Below, in pieces: positions 8,748 through 18,200 of a stretch of DNA of 64,000 nt (the stretch's first letter is position 1; each line of letters starts with the position of its first letter). Below the pieces are notes generated by a model. The model had not been told where the DNA came from and ran no database searches. It saw only the letters and a list, made by a program, of their open reading frames with translations. The DNA lies in NCBI GenBank assembly GCA_002428385.1, contig DIWB01000066.1:21822-85821 (forward strand), written 5' to 3'. Source of the DNA: Bacteroidales bacterium UBA6117 (GTDB lineage: Bacteria; Bacteroidota; Bacteroidia; Bacteroidales; VadinHA17). The position numbers and the translations under genes were made by a program.

Positions 8748-9578
8748 TCATTCCAGAAAAATGGACTCCGGCAATTCCGGGATCACACCTTTTTCTGCTG
8801 CGATACGGTAGAGTTCTGATACGGCTTTTCTCCCGACCGGTCCCAGAGTCAGTGTGAAATCATTAACATAAAGGTCAATATGACGACTTATTACCGATTT
8901 TTCAATTTCCCGGGCGTGGGAGGTTACGAAATCCTGCTGCTCCGAGGAATTCTCCCTTGCAAACTCAATGCTTTTACGGAGTATCCTGTTGAATTTTAAG
9001 GCAATATCCCTGGGTATCCTCCGGTTTATCACAATGAAACCCAATGGTACAGGCAGTCCTGTGAGTTTTTCCCAGAATTCCCCCATATCGGCGATCTTTA
9101 CAAGTCCTTTTTCCGCGTAGGTGAATCTCGTCTCGTGGATTATCAGTCCGGCATCAGCTTTTCCTTCAAGCAGGGTATTCACTATTTCCGAAAAAAGGTA
9201 CTCTCTCTTATTACGGGCATCAGGCCACGCGATGCTGAACAGCAGATTGGCCGTCGTGTATTTGCCGGGAATGGCAATGACAGCTTTGTTTACATCCTCA
9301 TTCCGCAATTGCTCCCTGCTGATAAGGAGAGGGCCGCTGCCATAACCGAGAGCGCTTCCGGAATCAAGAATAATATAATTCCCGGAAGCATATGCATAAG
9401 CATGGCAGCTAATTTTCGTAATATCGACCCGTGAATCAAACGCCCGTCTGTTAAGTTCCTCCACGTCGGCAAGAAAATAATCAAATTCAAGTCCTTCGGT
9501 ATCTATCCTCCCGTTTACAAGGGCATCGAAAATGAATGTATCATTCGGGCATGGGGAAAATCCTAGTGTAAGTTTCAT
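8748..9578 (-). CDS. mqnD: 1,4-dihydroxy-6-naphthoate synthase (futalosine menaquinone pathway)
   Basis: A 276-residue protein with a periplasmic-binding-protein-like fold, including the family opening GFSPCPNDTFIF (6-17) and DVEELNRRAF. MqnD converts cyclic dehypoxanthine futalosine to dihydroxynaphthoate. It starts 4 nt after mqnB, another enzyme of the same pathway, which makes the assignment firm. Menaquinone would serve as the respiratory quinone; mqnA, mqnC and mqnE are not in the window. Confidence 0.9.
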   Translation of the reverse strand: MKLTLGFSPCPNDTFIFDALVNGRIDTEGLEFDYFLADVEELNRRAFDSRVDITKISCHAYAYASGNYIILDSGSALGYGSGPLLISREQLRNEDVNKAVIAIPGKYTTANLLFSIAWPDARNKREYLFSEIVNTLLEGKADAGLIIHETRFTYAEKGLVKIADMGEFWEKLTGLPVPLGFIVINRRIPRDIALKFNRILRKSIEFARENSSEQQDFVTSHAREIEKSVISRHIDLYVNDFTLTLGPVGRKAVSELYRIAAEKGVIPELPESIFLE

Positions 9579-9582
9579 TCTG

Positions 9583-10227
9583 TTATTTAATTAACACTAA
9601 TACTTCATTAAGTTTCACCGACAGATTAGCCAGAGCCAATCCTATTTTCCAATTCTCCCGGTTGCGGGGTTCCACAATATTGGAAACAGCTCTCAGGGCC
9701 ATGAAAGGGATCTTTTCTCTGCTGCAAACATAAAAAAAAGCTGCACCCTCCATGGTTTCGATATCAGGATTGTACTTTCCCGACAGTCTGGCAATTGTCT
9801 GCAGCGATCCGGTAGCCGTGTTTACAGTAATGGCACTTACCGGCCTCAGGATTTCAGATGCTGCAGACATGAACCTGTTTTCAGCTATTATCCTGCCTGA
9901 CCTGAAAGGCAGTTCATCAGGATCCTGAAGACCAGCTTCGGAGAGGGAAAGGAATCCGGAGCGATCCTCGACACCGGCATCAGCAAAACAATCCGAAACA
10001 GGCATAACCACATCTCCCGGCTGAATATCACTGTTAAAACTACCTGCAATGCCAATGTTGATTGCCAGATCAGGAAGTTGTCCTCCGCAAAAGTACCTTG
10101 TAAGAGTCCATGCTGTTGCCACAGTTCCCACTCCAGTAACAACCGGAATAAGGTCAACTCCGTTCATGGCCTTCAGTATTTCAGATTCGGCAGGTGTGGC
10201 TGAAACCACCAAAATTCTCAGGGGCAT
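9583..10227 (-). CDS. mqnB: Futalosine hydrolase
   Basis: A nucleoside-phosphorylase-fold enzyme of about 214 residues that removes hypoxanthine from futalosine in menaquinone synthesis. Visible blocks are GVGTVATAW, INIGIAGSF, PGDVVMP and IETMEGAAFFYVC, the last holding the ribose-binding Met-Glu of the family. The ATG at 10227 is chosen because it has a CAGGA ribosome-binding site 6-10 nt upstream and the protein then starts MPLRILVVSATPAE; an ATG at 10296 would add a poorly conserved hydrophobic tail. It forms an operon with mqnD. Confidence 0.9.
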   Translation of the reverse strand: MPLRILVVSATPAESEILKAMNGVDLIPVVTGVGTVATAWTLTRYFCGGQLPDLAINIGIAGSFNSDIQPGDVVMPVSDCFADAGVEDRSGFLSLSEAGLQDPDELPFRSGRIIAENRFMSAASEILRPVSAITVNTATGSLQTIARLSGKYNPDIETMEGAAFFYVCSREKIPFMALRAVSNIVEPRNRENWKIGLALANLSVKLNEVLVLIK

Positions 10228-10333
10228 ATCATCCTGGTAAATAAGTTGTATCAAATAACTGCATAAATATATTGTTTTGTTAGCTAAATAGATCAACTTA
10301 ATTGGTTATTATTGCAGCTTTAAAAGCCTGTTT

Positions 10334-10744
10334 ATGATATACATCACACGAAGAGAAACCTTTTGCGCTGCCCACAGGATGTGCAGGGACGAGTGGTCGG
10401 ATGAAAAGAATCTGGAGGTTTTCGGAAAATGTTCGAATCCAAACTGGCACGGGCACAACTACGTGCTTAGCGTTACCGTCAGGGGGGAGATTTCGGAAGA
10501 GCTCGGATTTTTCATTAACCTTACTACACTCAAGCAGATTATTCAGGAAAAGATTATTGACAAGGTCGACCATCGTAATCTCAACACTGAAGTAAGCTTT
10601 ATGAAAGGAAAGATTGCCACTACCGAGAATATGGCAGTTGCCTTCTGGAATGAGCTTAAACCTGCCATCGAAAAGTATGGCGCTAAGCTTCACCGTGTAA
10701 GAATAAGTGAAACAGAAAACAATACAATAGAATATTATGGCTAA
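10334..10744 (+). CDS. 6-pyruvoyl-tetrahydropterin synthase / 6-carboxytetrahydropterin synthase family protein
   Basis: A 136-residue T-fold enzyme acting on dihydroneopterin triphosphate. Zinc ligands are H14 (CAAHR) and H39/H41 (HGHNY), with the catalytic cysteine at C33 (GKCSNPN) and the DHRNLN and TTEN blocks. The motifs GKCSNPN-x-HGHNY, TTEN and SETENN look closer to eukaryotic-type PTPS than to classical QueD. It overlaps folE by 8 nt, so both probably belong to one pterin pathway. Queuosine, folate-related or tetrahydrobiopterin-like roles cannot be separated from sequence alone. Confidence 0.85.
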   Translation: MIYITRRETFCAAHRMCRDEWSDEKNLEVFGKCSNPNWHGHNYVLSVTVRGEISEELGFFINLTTLKQIIQEKIIDKVDHRNLNTEVSFMKGKIATTENMAVAFWNELKPAIEKYGAKLHRVRISETENNTIEYYG

Positions 10745-11384
10745 AAAAATTGAAAAGATTAATAACGGGAGCAAATTCTCCCCAAAGGGATATAATAAAA
10801 CTGAATCGTGGGATGCTGAAACCATAGATGAGCTTGCATCGCATTATCACAGTATACTTAAGCTTCTGGGCGAAGATCCTGACCGCGAAGGACTTCTTAA
10901 CACACCGGTAAGGGTAGCCAAGGCTATGAATTTTCTCACAATGGGATATGGTCAGAATCCATGTGAGATTATCAACTCGGCCAAATTCAGGGAAGAATAC
11001 AAGCAGATGGTAATTGTCAAGGACATTGAGCTGTATTCGATGTGTGAGCACCATATGCTTCCATTCTTCGGAAAAGCTCACGTTGCCTATATACCGGATG
11101 GCTATATTACCGGTTTAAGCAAGATAGCCAGGGTTGTTGAAGCCTATGCCCGACGGCTCCAGGTACAGGAAAGACTTACAGTTCAGATCCGGGATACAAT
11201 TCAGGACTGCCTGAGTCCGATGGGAGTTGCAGTTGTGATAGAGGCTCAGCACATGTGCATGCAGATCAGGGGTGTACAGAAACAACATTCGGTTACAACC
11301 ACGTCGGCATTCACCGGTATTTTCCTCAGCAATCTCAACACCAGGGAAGAATTTGTTCATCTCATAGGATCGAATCTACACTAA
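10737..11384 (+). CDS. folE: GTP cyclohydrolase I
   Basis: A 215-residue T-fold enzyme converting GTP to dihydroneopterin triphosphate, the entry to folate and other pterins. Zinc ligands C103 and H106 (MCEHHMLPF) and C174 (HMCMQIRG) are present, as are the substrate residues in [15 protein letters not shown] and [12 protein letters not shown]. Type IA length with a short N-terminal extension. It begins within the last codons of the PTPS-like gene, implying coupled translation. fabD follows 12 nt downstream. Confidence 0.96.
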   Translation: MAKKIEKINNGSKFSPKGYNKTESWDAETIDELASHYHSILKLLGEDPDREGLLNTPVRVAKAMNFLTMGYGQNPCEIINSAKFREEYKQMVIVKDIELYSMCEHHMLPFFGKAHVAYIPDGYITGLSKIARVVEAYARRLQVQERLTVQIRDTIQDCLSPMGVAVVIEAQHMCMQIRGVQKQHSVTTTSAFTGIFLSNLNTREEFVHLIGSNLH

Positions 11385-11396
11385 GATATCACTTTT

Positions 11397-12275
11397 ATGA
11401 AAGCTTACGTATTTCCCGGTCAGGGAGCTCAGTTTCCCGGGATGGGCAAAGACCTGTATGACAGCTCCCCTCTTGCCATGGAGTTGTTTGAAAAAGCAAA
11501 CACGCTTCTGGGTTTCAGAATCACTGATCTTATGTTCAGCGGTACTGACGAGGACCTTAAGCAAACCAGGGTAACTCAGCCTGCAATTTTTCTGCATTCG
11601 ACAATACTTGCAGCTTCAAAGTCTGAAAAGATAAAGCCCGGAATGGTTGCAGGCCACTCGCTTGGTGAGTTCTCGGCTCTTGTTGCCTCCGGCGCTCTCT
11701 CTTTTGAAGACGGGCTGATGCTTGTATCCAAAAGAGCTGCAGCCATGCAGCTTGCCTGCGAAGCATCGCCCTCCACCATGGCTGCGATAATAGGTCTCGA
11801 CGATAAAATTGTGGAAGACACTTGTGCCGGAATAGATTCAATTGTTGTTCCGGCAAACTATAACTGCCCAGGTCAGATAGTGATTTCCGGAACCAACGAA
11901 GGGGTAGAAAAAGCTGTTGAAATACTGAAGTCCCTGGGGGCCAGAATGGCAGTAAAACTTGCTGTAGGAGGAGCTTTCCATTCGCCCCTGATGGAGCCCG
12001 CCGGAATGGAGCTTGAGAAGGCCATTCTGAACACCGGATTTAAACAGCCTGTGTGTCCTGTTTATCAGAATTTCACAGGTAAACCATCAACTGATCCTGA
12101 GGTGATAAAGTCCAGCCTCATTTCCCAGCTCACATCTCCGGTTCTCTGGACGCAGACAGTCAGGAATATGATTGAGGACGGAGCCGTATCCTTTACAGAA
12201 GTGGGGCCCGGTAATGTGCTTCAGGGGCTTATAAGGAAGATAAGCAGGGACGTTACTGCAGACTCGGCTTCATAA
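11397..12275 (+). CDS. fabD: Malonyl-CoA:ACP transacylase
   Basis: A 292-residue enzyme loading malonyl groups on acyl carrier protein for fatty acid synthesis. GQGAQFPGMG forms the oxyanion region, GHSLGEFSAL carries the nucleophile S88, and GAFHSPLM holds the catalytic histidine. Full length. It follows folE closely on the plus strand. Its last 23 nt overlap, tail to tail, with the 3' end of the large minus-strand gene that ends at 12253. Confidence 0.95.
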   Translation: MKAYVFPGQGAQFPGMGKDLYDSSPLAMELFEKANTLLGFRITDLMFSGTDEDLKQTRVTQPAIFLHSTILAASKSEKIKPGMVAGHSLGEFSALVASGALSFEDGLMLVSKRAAAMQLACEASPSTMAAIIGLDDKIVEDTCAGIDSIVVPANYNCPGQIVISGTNEGVEKAVEILKSLGARMAVKLAVGGAFHSPLMEPAGMELEKAILNTGFKQPVCPVYQNFTGKPSTDPEVIKSSLISQLTSPVLWTQTVRNMIEDGAVSFTEVGPGNVLQGLIRKISRDVTADSAS

Positions 12276-15231
12276 TCACTCCCCTGTGAGTTTTGCCGTC
12301 GACCATTATCTCAAGTGGTTTTTCAAATTTAATATGCCGGAGGTGTTCATCCTCGTATTTGCTTTTTATCCCGTTAAGAAATTCAACATCATACGATCCC
12401 TCGTTAATGTAGGGGTTGATTGTAAAATATCCTACCCTGAACGATGTCAGGTTCTGGAAGAAATGGGTTCCCTGACTCGGATCGATGCGGTATGTTTTAA
12501 GGCCTGATTCCACAATGATCCTTGCCGCCGATATCTGAGGCCATCTTACAGGTATGCCGAGCCATGGGTCAGTCGAACCCCACCTGCCTGGTCCGATAAG
12601 CACATATCCTGTACCCTGCTTAACAAACTCATTGTTTATTTTTTCGATGTCCGAAGCAATCTCCTTGTTTCTGGCCGGATTAAACGACTCCGGCTTTACA
12701 TAGACAACATCTGTTATTCCTTTAAAAAATCCGTTTCCCAGGGCCGATTCCGACCAGATGATTGAATCTCCCTGGTTAATGTCTGCCAGATTGACTACCG
12801 AAGTTTCGTCAGTGTGAACTATGGGACGTATCTGAAGAAAATTGAAAACTTTCGGGGTTCCCGGCGGGGTTTCAAGGTTGGCAGCAAATTCAATTTCTAT
12901 TGGATTATTCATTTCATACTCCCCAAGGTCGAGAAGGGTATTGAGTATCTCGGCCAGGGGGAAGAGCTTGTGCTGCAGAATATTTGAGAAGGTGATAATC
13001 CTCTTTCCCGCGAAACTGATTCCGTCGCGAAGTATATTGTTATTGTAATCGTAGGCAGATGCCACATACTTCATTGCAACATCGTTGGTCACATCATTCA
13101 CCCCGAGCTTGAGAATGTTGACGCCATCGTCGGTCGAAGGGACAAATTTGTCTGTCCTCAGGTCCAGGGCGCGGAAATCCTTCTGTGTATCCCTGAGCGC
13201 AGTTTCTATGGAGGAAAGCTGAAGTATCTTCTTTGAATGCCTGGGTGAAAACCTCAGAGACTGGCCGCCCTCAACAATGTGTTTCCCAAGTCCGAAGGCA
13301 ATGTTTGCGATACCATCGCCTGCCTTTTCCGATCCGATCGGATAATAATTTATTGAACGGGCCACCCCTGAAAGCGTCGGATAGAAGACATCGCCATGAC
13401 GGTTACCGCAGACCTCCTGAAGAATAATCCCCATTTTTTCCTCATCGATCACATTGGCCGTCGCGGTCATGTATGCCTTGCTCGCCTTGTAGAATACCGA
13501 AGCATAAACCTCCCTTATGGCATCAGAAATCATTTTAACCATCATCTTGTTATCGGGATGCCTGGGAATCATGTACGTGGAGTAAATACCCGCAAAAGGC
13601 TGATAGTGTGAATCTTCGAGCTTACTAGAAGATCTGACTGCAATTGGATGGTTCCTTGATACTGCCAGGAAGGCGTAAAAGTCCTGATAAATCCTGGCCG
13701 GAAGCTCAGCCTTTAGAAAACTTTCAAGAATCATCTCATCAGGAATGTCTGACAGAGCCAGCGAATACAGGTTATTATGATCCATGAACTCATCGAAGAT
13801 ATCAGTGCTCAGGACCACGGTCCGGGGTATTGTGATAAGCACCCCCGGCAGCTTACTGTATAGCTTATGTTCCTTTATCAGCCTGTTTATAAACGCCAGA
13901 CCTCTTGCCTTACCGCCAATCGAGGCATCGCCGATCCTCGAAAACAACTGGTACTCATCATAGCTGCTCTTGTCGAATTTGGCTATTACTCCCCTCCCCT
14001 TCCCAAGCCGGAAACTGGAAATGGCCACGTACAGGAAGCGCCGCATTTCATCCATGGTGTCAAAATCTTCCTTCCTGATGTACTTGAACAACTGGGCAAC
14101 CGGAAACAGAGCCCTTGCATTGAGCCATTTGGAGAAATGGTTCCTGGTTGCATGATATTCGAGCGTCTGATCAGGAATGGTAAGCAGCTTTTGCTGAAGG
14201 CTTTGCAGGTCAGTGGCAATTGCTATCGGCTCCATTGTTTCGGGATTCTTGAATACAAACGGGCCGAATGCAAGGTTCTGGATAATAAAATTTCTAAGCT
14301 CGAGGGACAGCGATTTTGAATACTTGTAGATAAAGCCGGCACCGAGTTCTTCAGCAATTTTCTTGTGCACCTGACTTGACGACTGAATCAGGAACGGGAC
14401 CTTATCATCATCGGCCATTACTACCTTGCACAGCTCTATTCCGGCATTTTCATCAACAACATTATCTTTCTTGTAACTGATATCGGAGATCAAACCCAGC
14501 ACATTGTATTTGTATCTCTTGTAAAGCGCCAGGGCATCATTGTAATTATTGGCAAGCAGTATCTTCGGACGGCCTCTCATTTTGAGCATCCGTTGATGCT
14601 CATTCAATGCCTCTCTCTGAAAATCAATCGATTGCTGAAGAACAATCCTGTAAAGACTGGGAAGGTACGACGAAATATATCTTATTGAGTTCTCAACCAG
14701 TATGATTGCCTGAACTCCAATATTCTCTATATCGAAGTCGGCGTTCATCTTGTCCTCGATCAGCTTGATTATAGCCAGGATCAGCGAGGCATCGCCCAGC
14801 CAGCAGAAAACATAATCGATTGCACTCAGATCTTCGCCCTCAAGTCGGAGCGAAACTTCCCTGGAGAAATAGGTAAGCACCACTACAGGGATGCTTTCAA
14901 ACCTGGCCTTTATCATTTTTGCCATTGCGAACACATCAGTTCCCCTCAGGCTGAGCATTGATATGACCAGGTCGATTTTGTCATTCTCAAGTATCTTCAG
15001 TGCATCTTCAGCGTTATCGGTCTGGACGAATGTCGGAGGGTATTTGAGGTTCAGGGAGACATACTCATTGAAAATCTGTTCATCGATTCTCCCGTCTTCC
15101 TCCAGCATATAATTATCGTAGTTACTGCATATAATAAGTACCCGGCGAATCCTCTTCTGCATCAGAAGGTCGAACGAGGTGTCGGTGAAATCGTATTTCT
15201 GCAGATCAAGTATGCCTTCAATAATCGTCAT
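12253..15231 (-). CDS. Receiver-like/ATP-grasp (PPDK N-terminal-type) protein, paralogue 2
   Basis: A large protein of about 992 residues (ATG at 15231; a TTG at 15249 would overlap the preceding gene). In order: a receiver-like domain without a phosphorylatable Asp (about 30-165; ISMLSL where DxxMP is expected); a second receiver-like domain (about 172-320) with Asp in LISDISY and Lys in FIYKYSKS, but ENS in place of the acidic pair; a linker; then an ATP-grasp domain like the N-terminus of pyruvate phosphate dikinase/PEP synthase: GGKARGLAF, AVRSSSKLEDS, LQEVCGN, FGLGKHIVEGG and FNFLQIRPI (about 795-804). The swivelling phosphohistidine and PEP/pyruvate-barrel domains are absent. A C-terminal block (LIGPGRWGS, then RWPQISAA) is shared with the paralogue. 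Function unknown. Confidence 0.8.
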   Translation of the reverse strand: MTIIEGILDLQKYDFTDTSFDLLMQKRIRRVLIICSNYDNYMLEEDGRIDEQIFNEYVSLNLKYPPTFVQTDNAEDALKILENDKIDLVISMLSLRGTDVFAMAKMIKARFESIPVVVLTYFSREVSLRLEGEDLSAIDYVFCWLGDASLILAIIKLIEDKMNADFDIENIGVQAIILVENSIRYISSYLPSLYRIVLQQSIDFQREALNEHQRMLKMRGRPKILLANNYNDALALYKRYKYNVLGLISDISYKKDNVVDENAGIELCKVVMADDDKVPFLIQSSSQVHKKIAEELGAGFIYKYSKSLSLELRNFIIQNLAFGPFVFKNPETMEPIAIATDLQSLQQKLLTIPDQTLEYHATRNHFSKWLNARALFPVAQLFKYIRKEDFDTMDEMRRFLYVAISSFRLGKGRGVIAKFDKSSYDEYQLFSRIGDASIGGKARGLAFINRLIKEHKLYSKLPGVLITIPRTVVLSTDIFDEFMDHNNLYSLALSDIPDEMILESFLKAELPARIYQDFYAFLAVSRNHPIAVRSSSKLEDSHYQPFAGIYSTYMIPRHPDNKMMVKMISDAIREVYASVFYKASKAYMTATANVIDEEKMGIILQEVCGNRHGDVFYPTLSGVARSINYYPIGSEKAGDGIANIAFGLGKHIVEGGQSLRFSPRHSKKILQLSSIETALRDTQKDFRALDLRTDKFVPSTDDGVNILKLGVNDVTNDVAMKYVASAYDYNNNILRDGISFAGKRIITFSNILQHKLFPLAEILNTLLDLGEYEMNNPIEIEFAANLETPPGTPKVFNFLQIRPIVHTDETSVVNLADINQGDSIIWSESALGNGFFKGITDVVYVKPESFNPARNKEIASDIEKINNEFVKQGTGYVLIGPGRWGSTDPWLGIPVRWPQISAARIIVESGLKTYRIDPSQGTHFFQNLTSFRVGYFTINPYINEGSYDVEFLNGIKSKYEDEHLRHIKFEKPLEIMVDGKTHRGVIMKPSLQ

Positions 15232-15245
15232 GGATAGAGATTTTA

Positions 15246-18200
15246 TCAATTCGTAGAGATCACTGCCATTCCCTTTTTCCCGTCCATACTGACAGTCAGC
15301 GGTTTGTCAAACCTTACATGCCGGTAAAAATGTCCTGTTCCTATGAGCCGGCCCTCCCTTATTCTGTCCCAGTGAATGATATCCCGGCGCGAGTCATGGT
15401 CAACTGAAAAATATCCTACATTCATCGATGTAACGTTATGGAAGAAGTGAGAACCCAGCGAGGCGTCAGGGTGGAAATCAGTAAGAGCCACTTCCACAAT
15501 AACCCTTGCGCCCGATATCTGCGGCCAGACAACGGGGATCCCGAGAAATTTGTCGCGGCTTCCCCACCGGCCGGGTCCAATCAGGATATATTTCCTGTTC
15601 TCCCTTACCATCTGTTCGTTTACAGCGGCTATTTCATCCGCCATGCTTACAGTCAGCTTATTGTCAAATAATTCGGGTTCAATGAAGACTATGTCGGCAA
15701 TATCATTTACCAGCCCGTTTCCCATACTCTTACGGGTAAGAAGCAGCAGTTTACCCTCATCTATCGAGTCGGGATCGATCCTGTAGCCTGCTCCCATTCC
15801 CAGCATCGGTTTAATTTGGAGAAGATAAAATGATGCATTCCCTGATTCATCCTTGTTAAGATCGACGGCATATTCTATTTCGACAGGTGTCCCGCAGGCT
15901 TCTGAAACAACTTCGAGTACTGTCTTCAGAGCCTGGGCAAGAGGCACATAATTATATTTCAGTACGTCGGCAAAGTTAACTACCCTGGGGCCCGGGGAAT
16001 CCAGTCCCGGCGTAATAGTATCATTGTCAGGGTTCATAACCGAAGCCATGTGCTGCAAAGTCCCATGGCGTTCAGAATCGCTGACTTCGAGCATTCGCAG
16101 CCCTGCGTTTTCTCCTTCCAGAAGGTTCAGTTCCCTGAGCGACATATCGACTGCATAGAACCAAAGCTGGGAATTCCTGTAAAGATCTTTCTGCGATATT
16201 ATTTCGAGTGTCGGATATGCAGGAGAGAACCTGTAGGCCAGATTCCCCTCCATCACATACTGGCCAAGTCCAAGCGCTGCAACCGCAAATCCGTCACCCG
16301 GAGTCATGTGGGCTACAGGATAGAAATTGAACGACTGAGCCGATCCGCTGATATGCGGATAAAAGGCATCCTCATACCTGTTCCCTACAACCTCCTGAAT
16401 CACCACAGCCATTTTTTCAAGCTCTATTTTATAATTAATAGCTTCAAAATAGCCTCTTGCATCCCTGGAATATACAGAAGCAAACACCAGTTTAATTGCA
16501 TCCGCGAGTTGCTTAAGCCTTACATCCGGCTCGGGATTGTTGTTTGGCAGCAGATATGTCCCGAATATCCCCGAAAAAGGCTGATTCTGTGAATCTTCAA
16601 AAAGGCTTGATGACCGTACGGCAAGAGGCCTGGTCATCTTTCTTACGAATACTCTCAGCTTTTTTTCGAGGGTATAGGTCAGGCTGCCTCCGACAAAAGC
16701 CTTCTGTATAACATCAAAGTCCTTCTCCTCCTTTACCAGCTGCCACAGATGGTTCCTCTCCATAAACATGTCAAACTCATCCGTCCCGATAATCGCCGTT
16801 ATGGGGGTCTTGACATTTATGCCCTGAATCAGTCTTCCAAGCTCAAAGCTGTAGATCAGGGTATTTATGAAAGCCAGTCCCCTCCCTTTTCCACCAAGTG
16901 AACCCGGTGACAGAGATACTACGTTCGTCTCATCAATGATAGCGGATTCCTCGAAAACAATTACTCTTCCCTTATTCAGCTCCTTCCTCCGCTTACGGAT
17001 TATGTTGAGAAGAAATTCCCTGAGCTGGTTAAGGTTCTCAAAATCGGTAATCTTTACCGGATTGATGTATTTTGCAATCTTGACTTCTCCCCTGGCCATA
17101 AGCCAGAGGGAGAAATGATTTTTCATGGCATGATATGCAAGGGAATCTTCAGGGATTGTCTCAAGATAGGCCTCGAACTCCTTCATCGATTTTGCAATGG
17201 CAATCTGCCTTCCGCTGTTATCGCGGTAAACAAAATGACCGAACCCCAGATAATAATTTATGAACGACTTGAGGTCCTGAAGCAGGCTTTCGGAATTCTT
17301 GTTTATGAAATTGGATTTCAGGGTAAAGGCATACCTGGCATTTTCCGGATCTGCTGACTGAAGGACAGTGGGCAGATTTGGAAGATATGACTTGATAAGT
17401 TTTATGAGCTCATATCCGGCCTTATCGTTCATTTCCCCGTCTTTAGGGAAAGCCATGTCCGAAATAACGCAGAGCAGGTTATTGCGGTAATTATTGAAAA
17501 CAACTATTGCCGCTTCCCATGATGAAACCAGCAGTATTTTTGGCCGGGCTCTGAGTTTAAGTACCTTGTAAAGCTCATCGGTGGAAACATCCTGGATGAG
17601 CTTTTTTGTCTGGTCCATCACCAGGCTGTAAAGCATGGGGAGGTAGCTTGAATAGTAGTCGGCCGAATCCTCAACAAGAAGAATAACCCCCGTAAGTCCT
17701 TTTTGTGTATCGTTTTCGACATTCACCTTGTCCTCGAGCTGCGATACCATGGCAAAGAACACCTTTGATTCGCCGGTCCACACAAAATAATTGTCAAAAG
17801 GCACACCCTTTTCCTTCTGCCTCTTTGCGAATTCCATGTCGGAGGAATTGTTGAGCAGCAAATAAGTCGGCAGGTAAGGATACTTGTTCTTTATCTTCCT
17901 GCACATCTCCATTGGACCCTCCTTGTCGACACCGATCATGATTATGACAAGATCGTAATGGCGGGCCCTGAGCCTGTTGAATGCCTCCTCCTCGCTCGAT
18001 ACCCCCGTTACTCTCGGAATGGAAGTAATACTCATCTGAAAGTATTCCCCCAGGATGTGGTCGGCAAACCTTCCTTCTCCTTCGATTGAATAAGCATCGT
18101 ACAGGTTTGCCACGAGCAGTATCTCCTTTACCTTGAAGGGCTGAAGATCGTGAAACACGTCCCTCTCGGCATTATGCCTGTCAAGGAATCTCTGAAGGAG

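Noticed and set aside
13867..14319. 150-codon frame opposite the 992-aa ATP-grasp gene
   Set aside because: Antisense shadow of conserved domain sequence.
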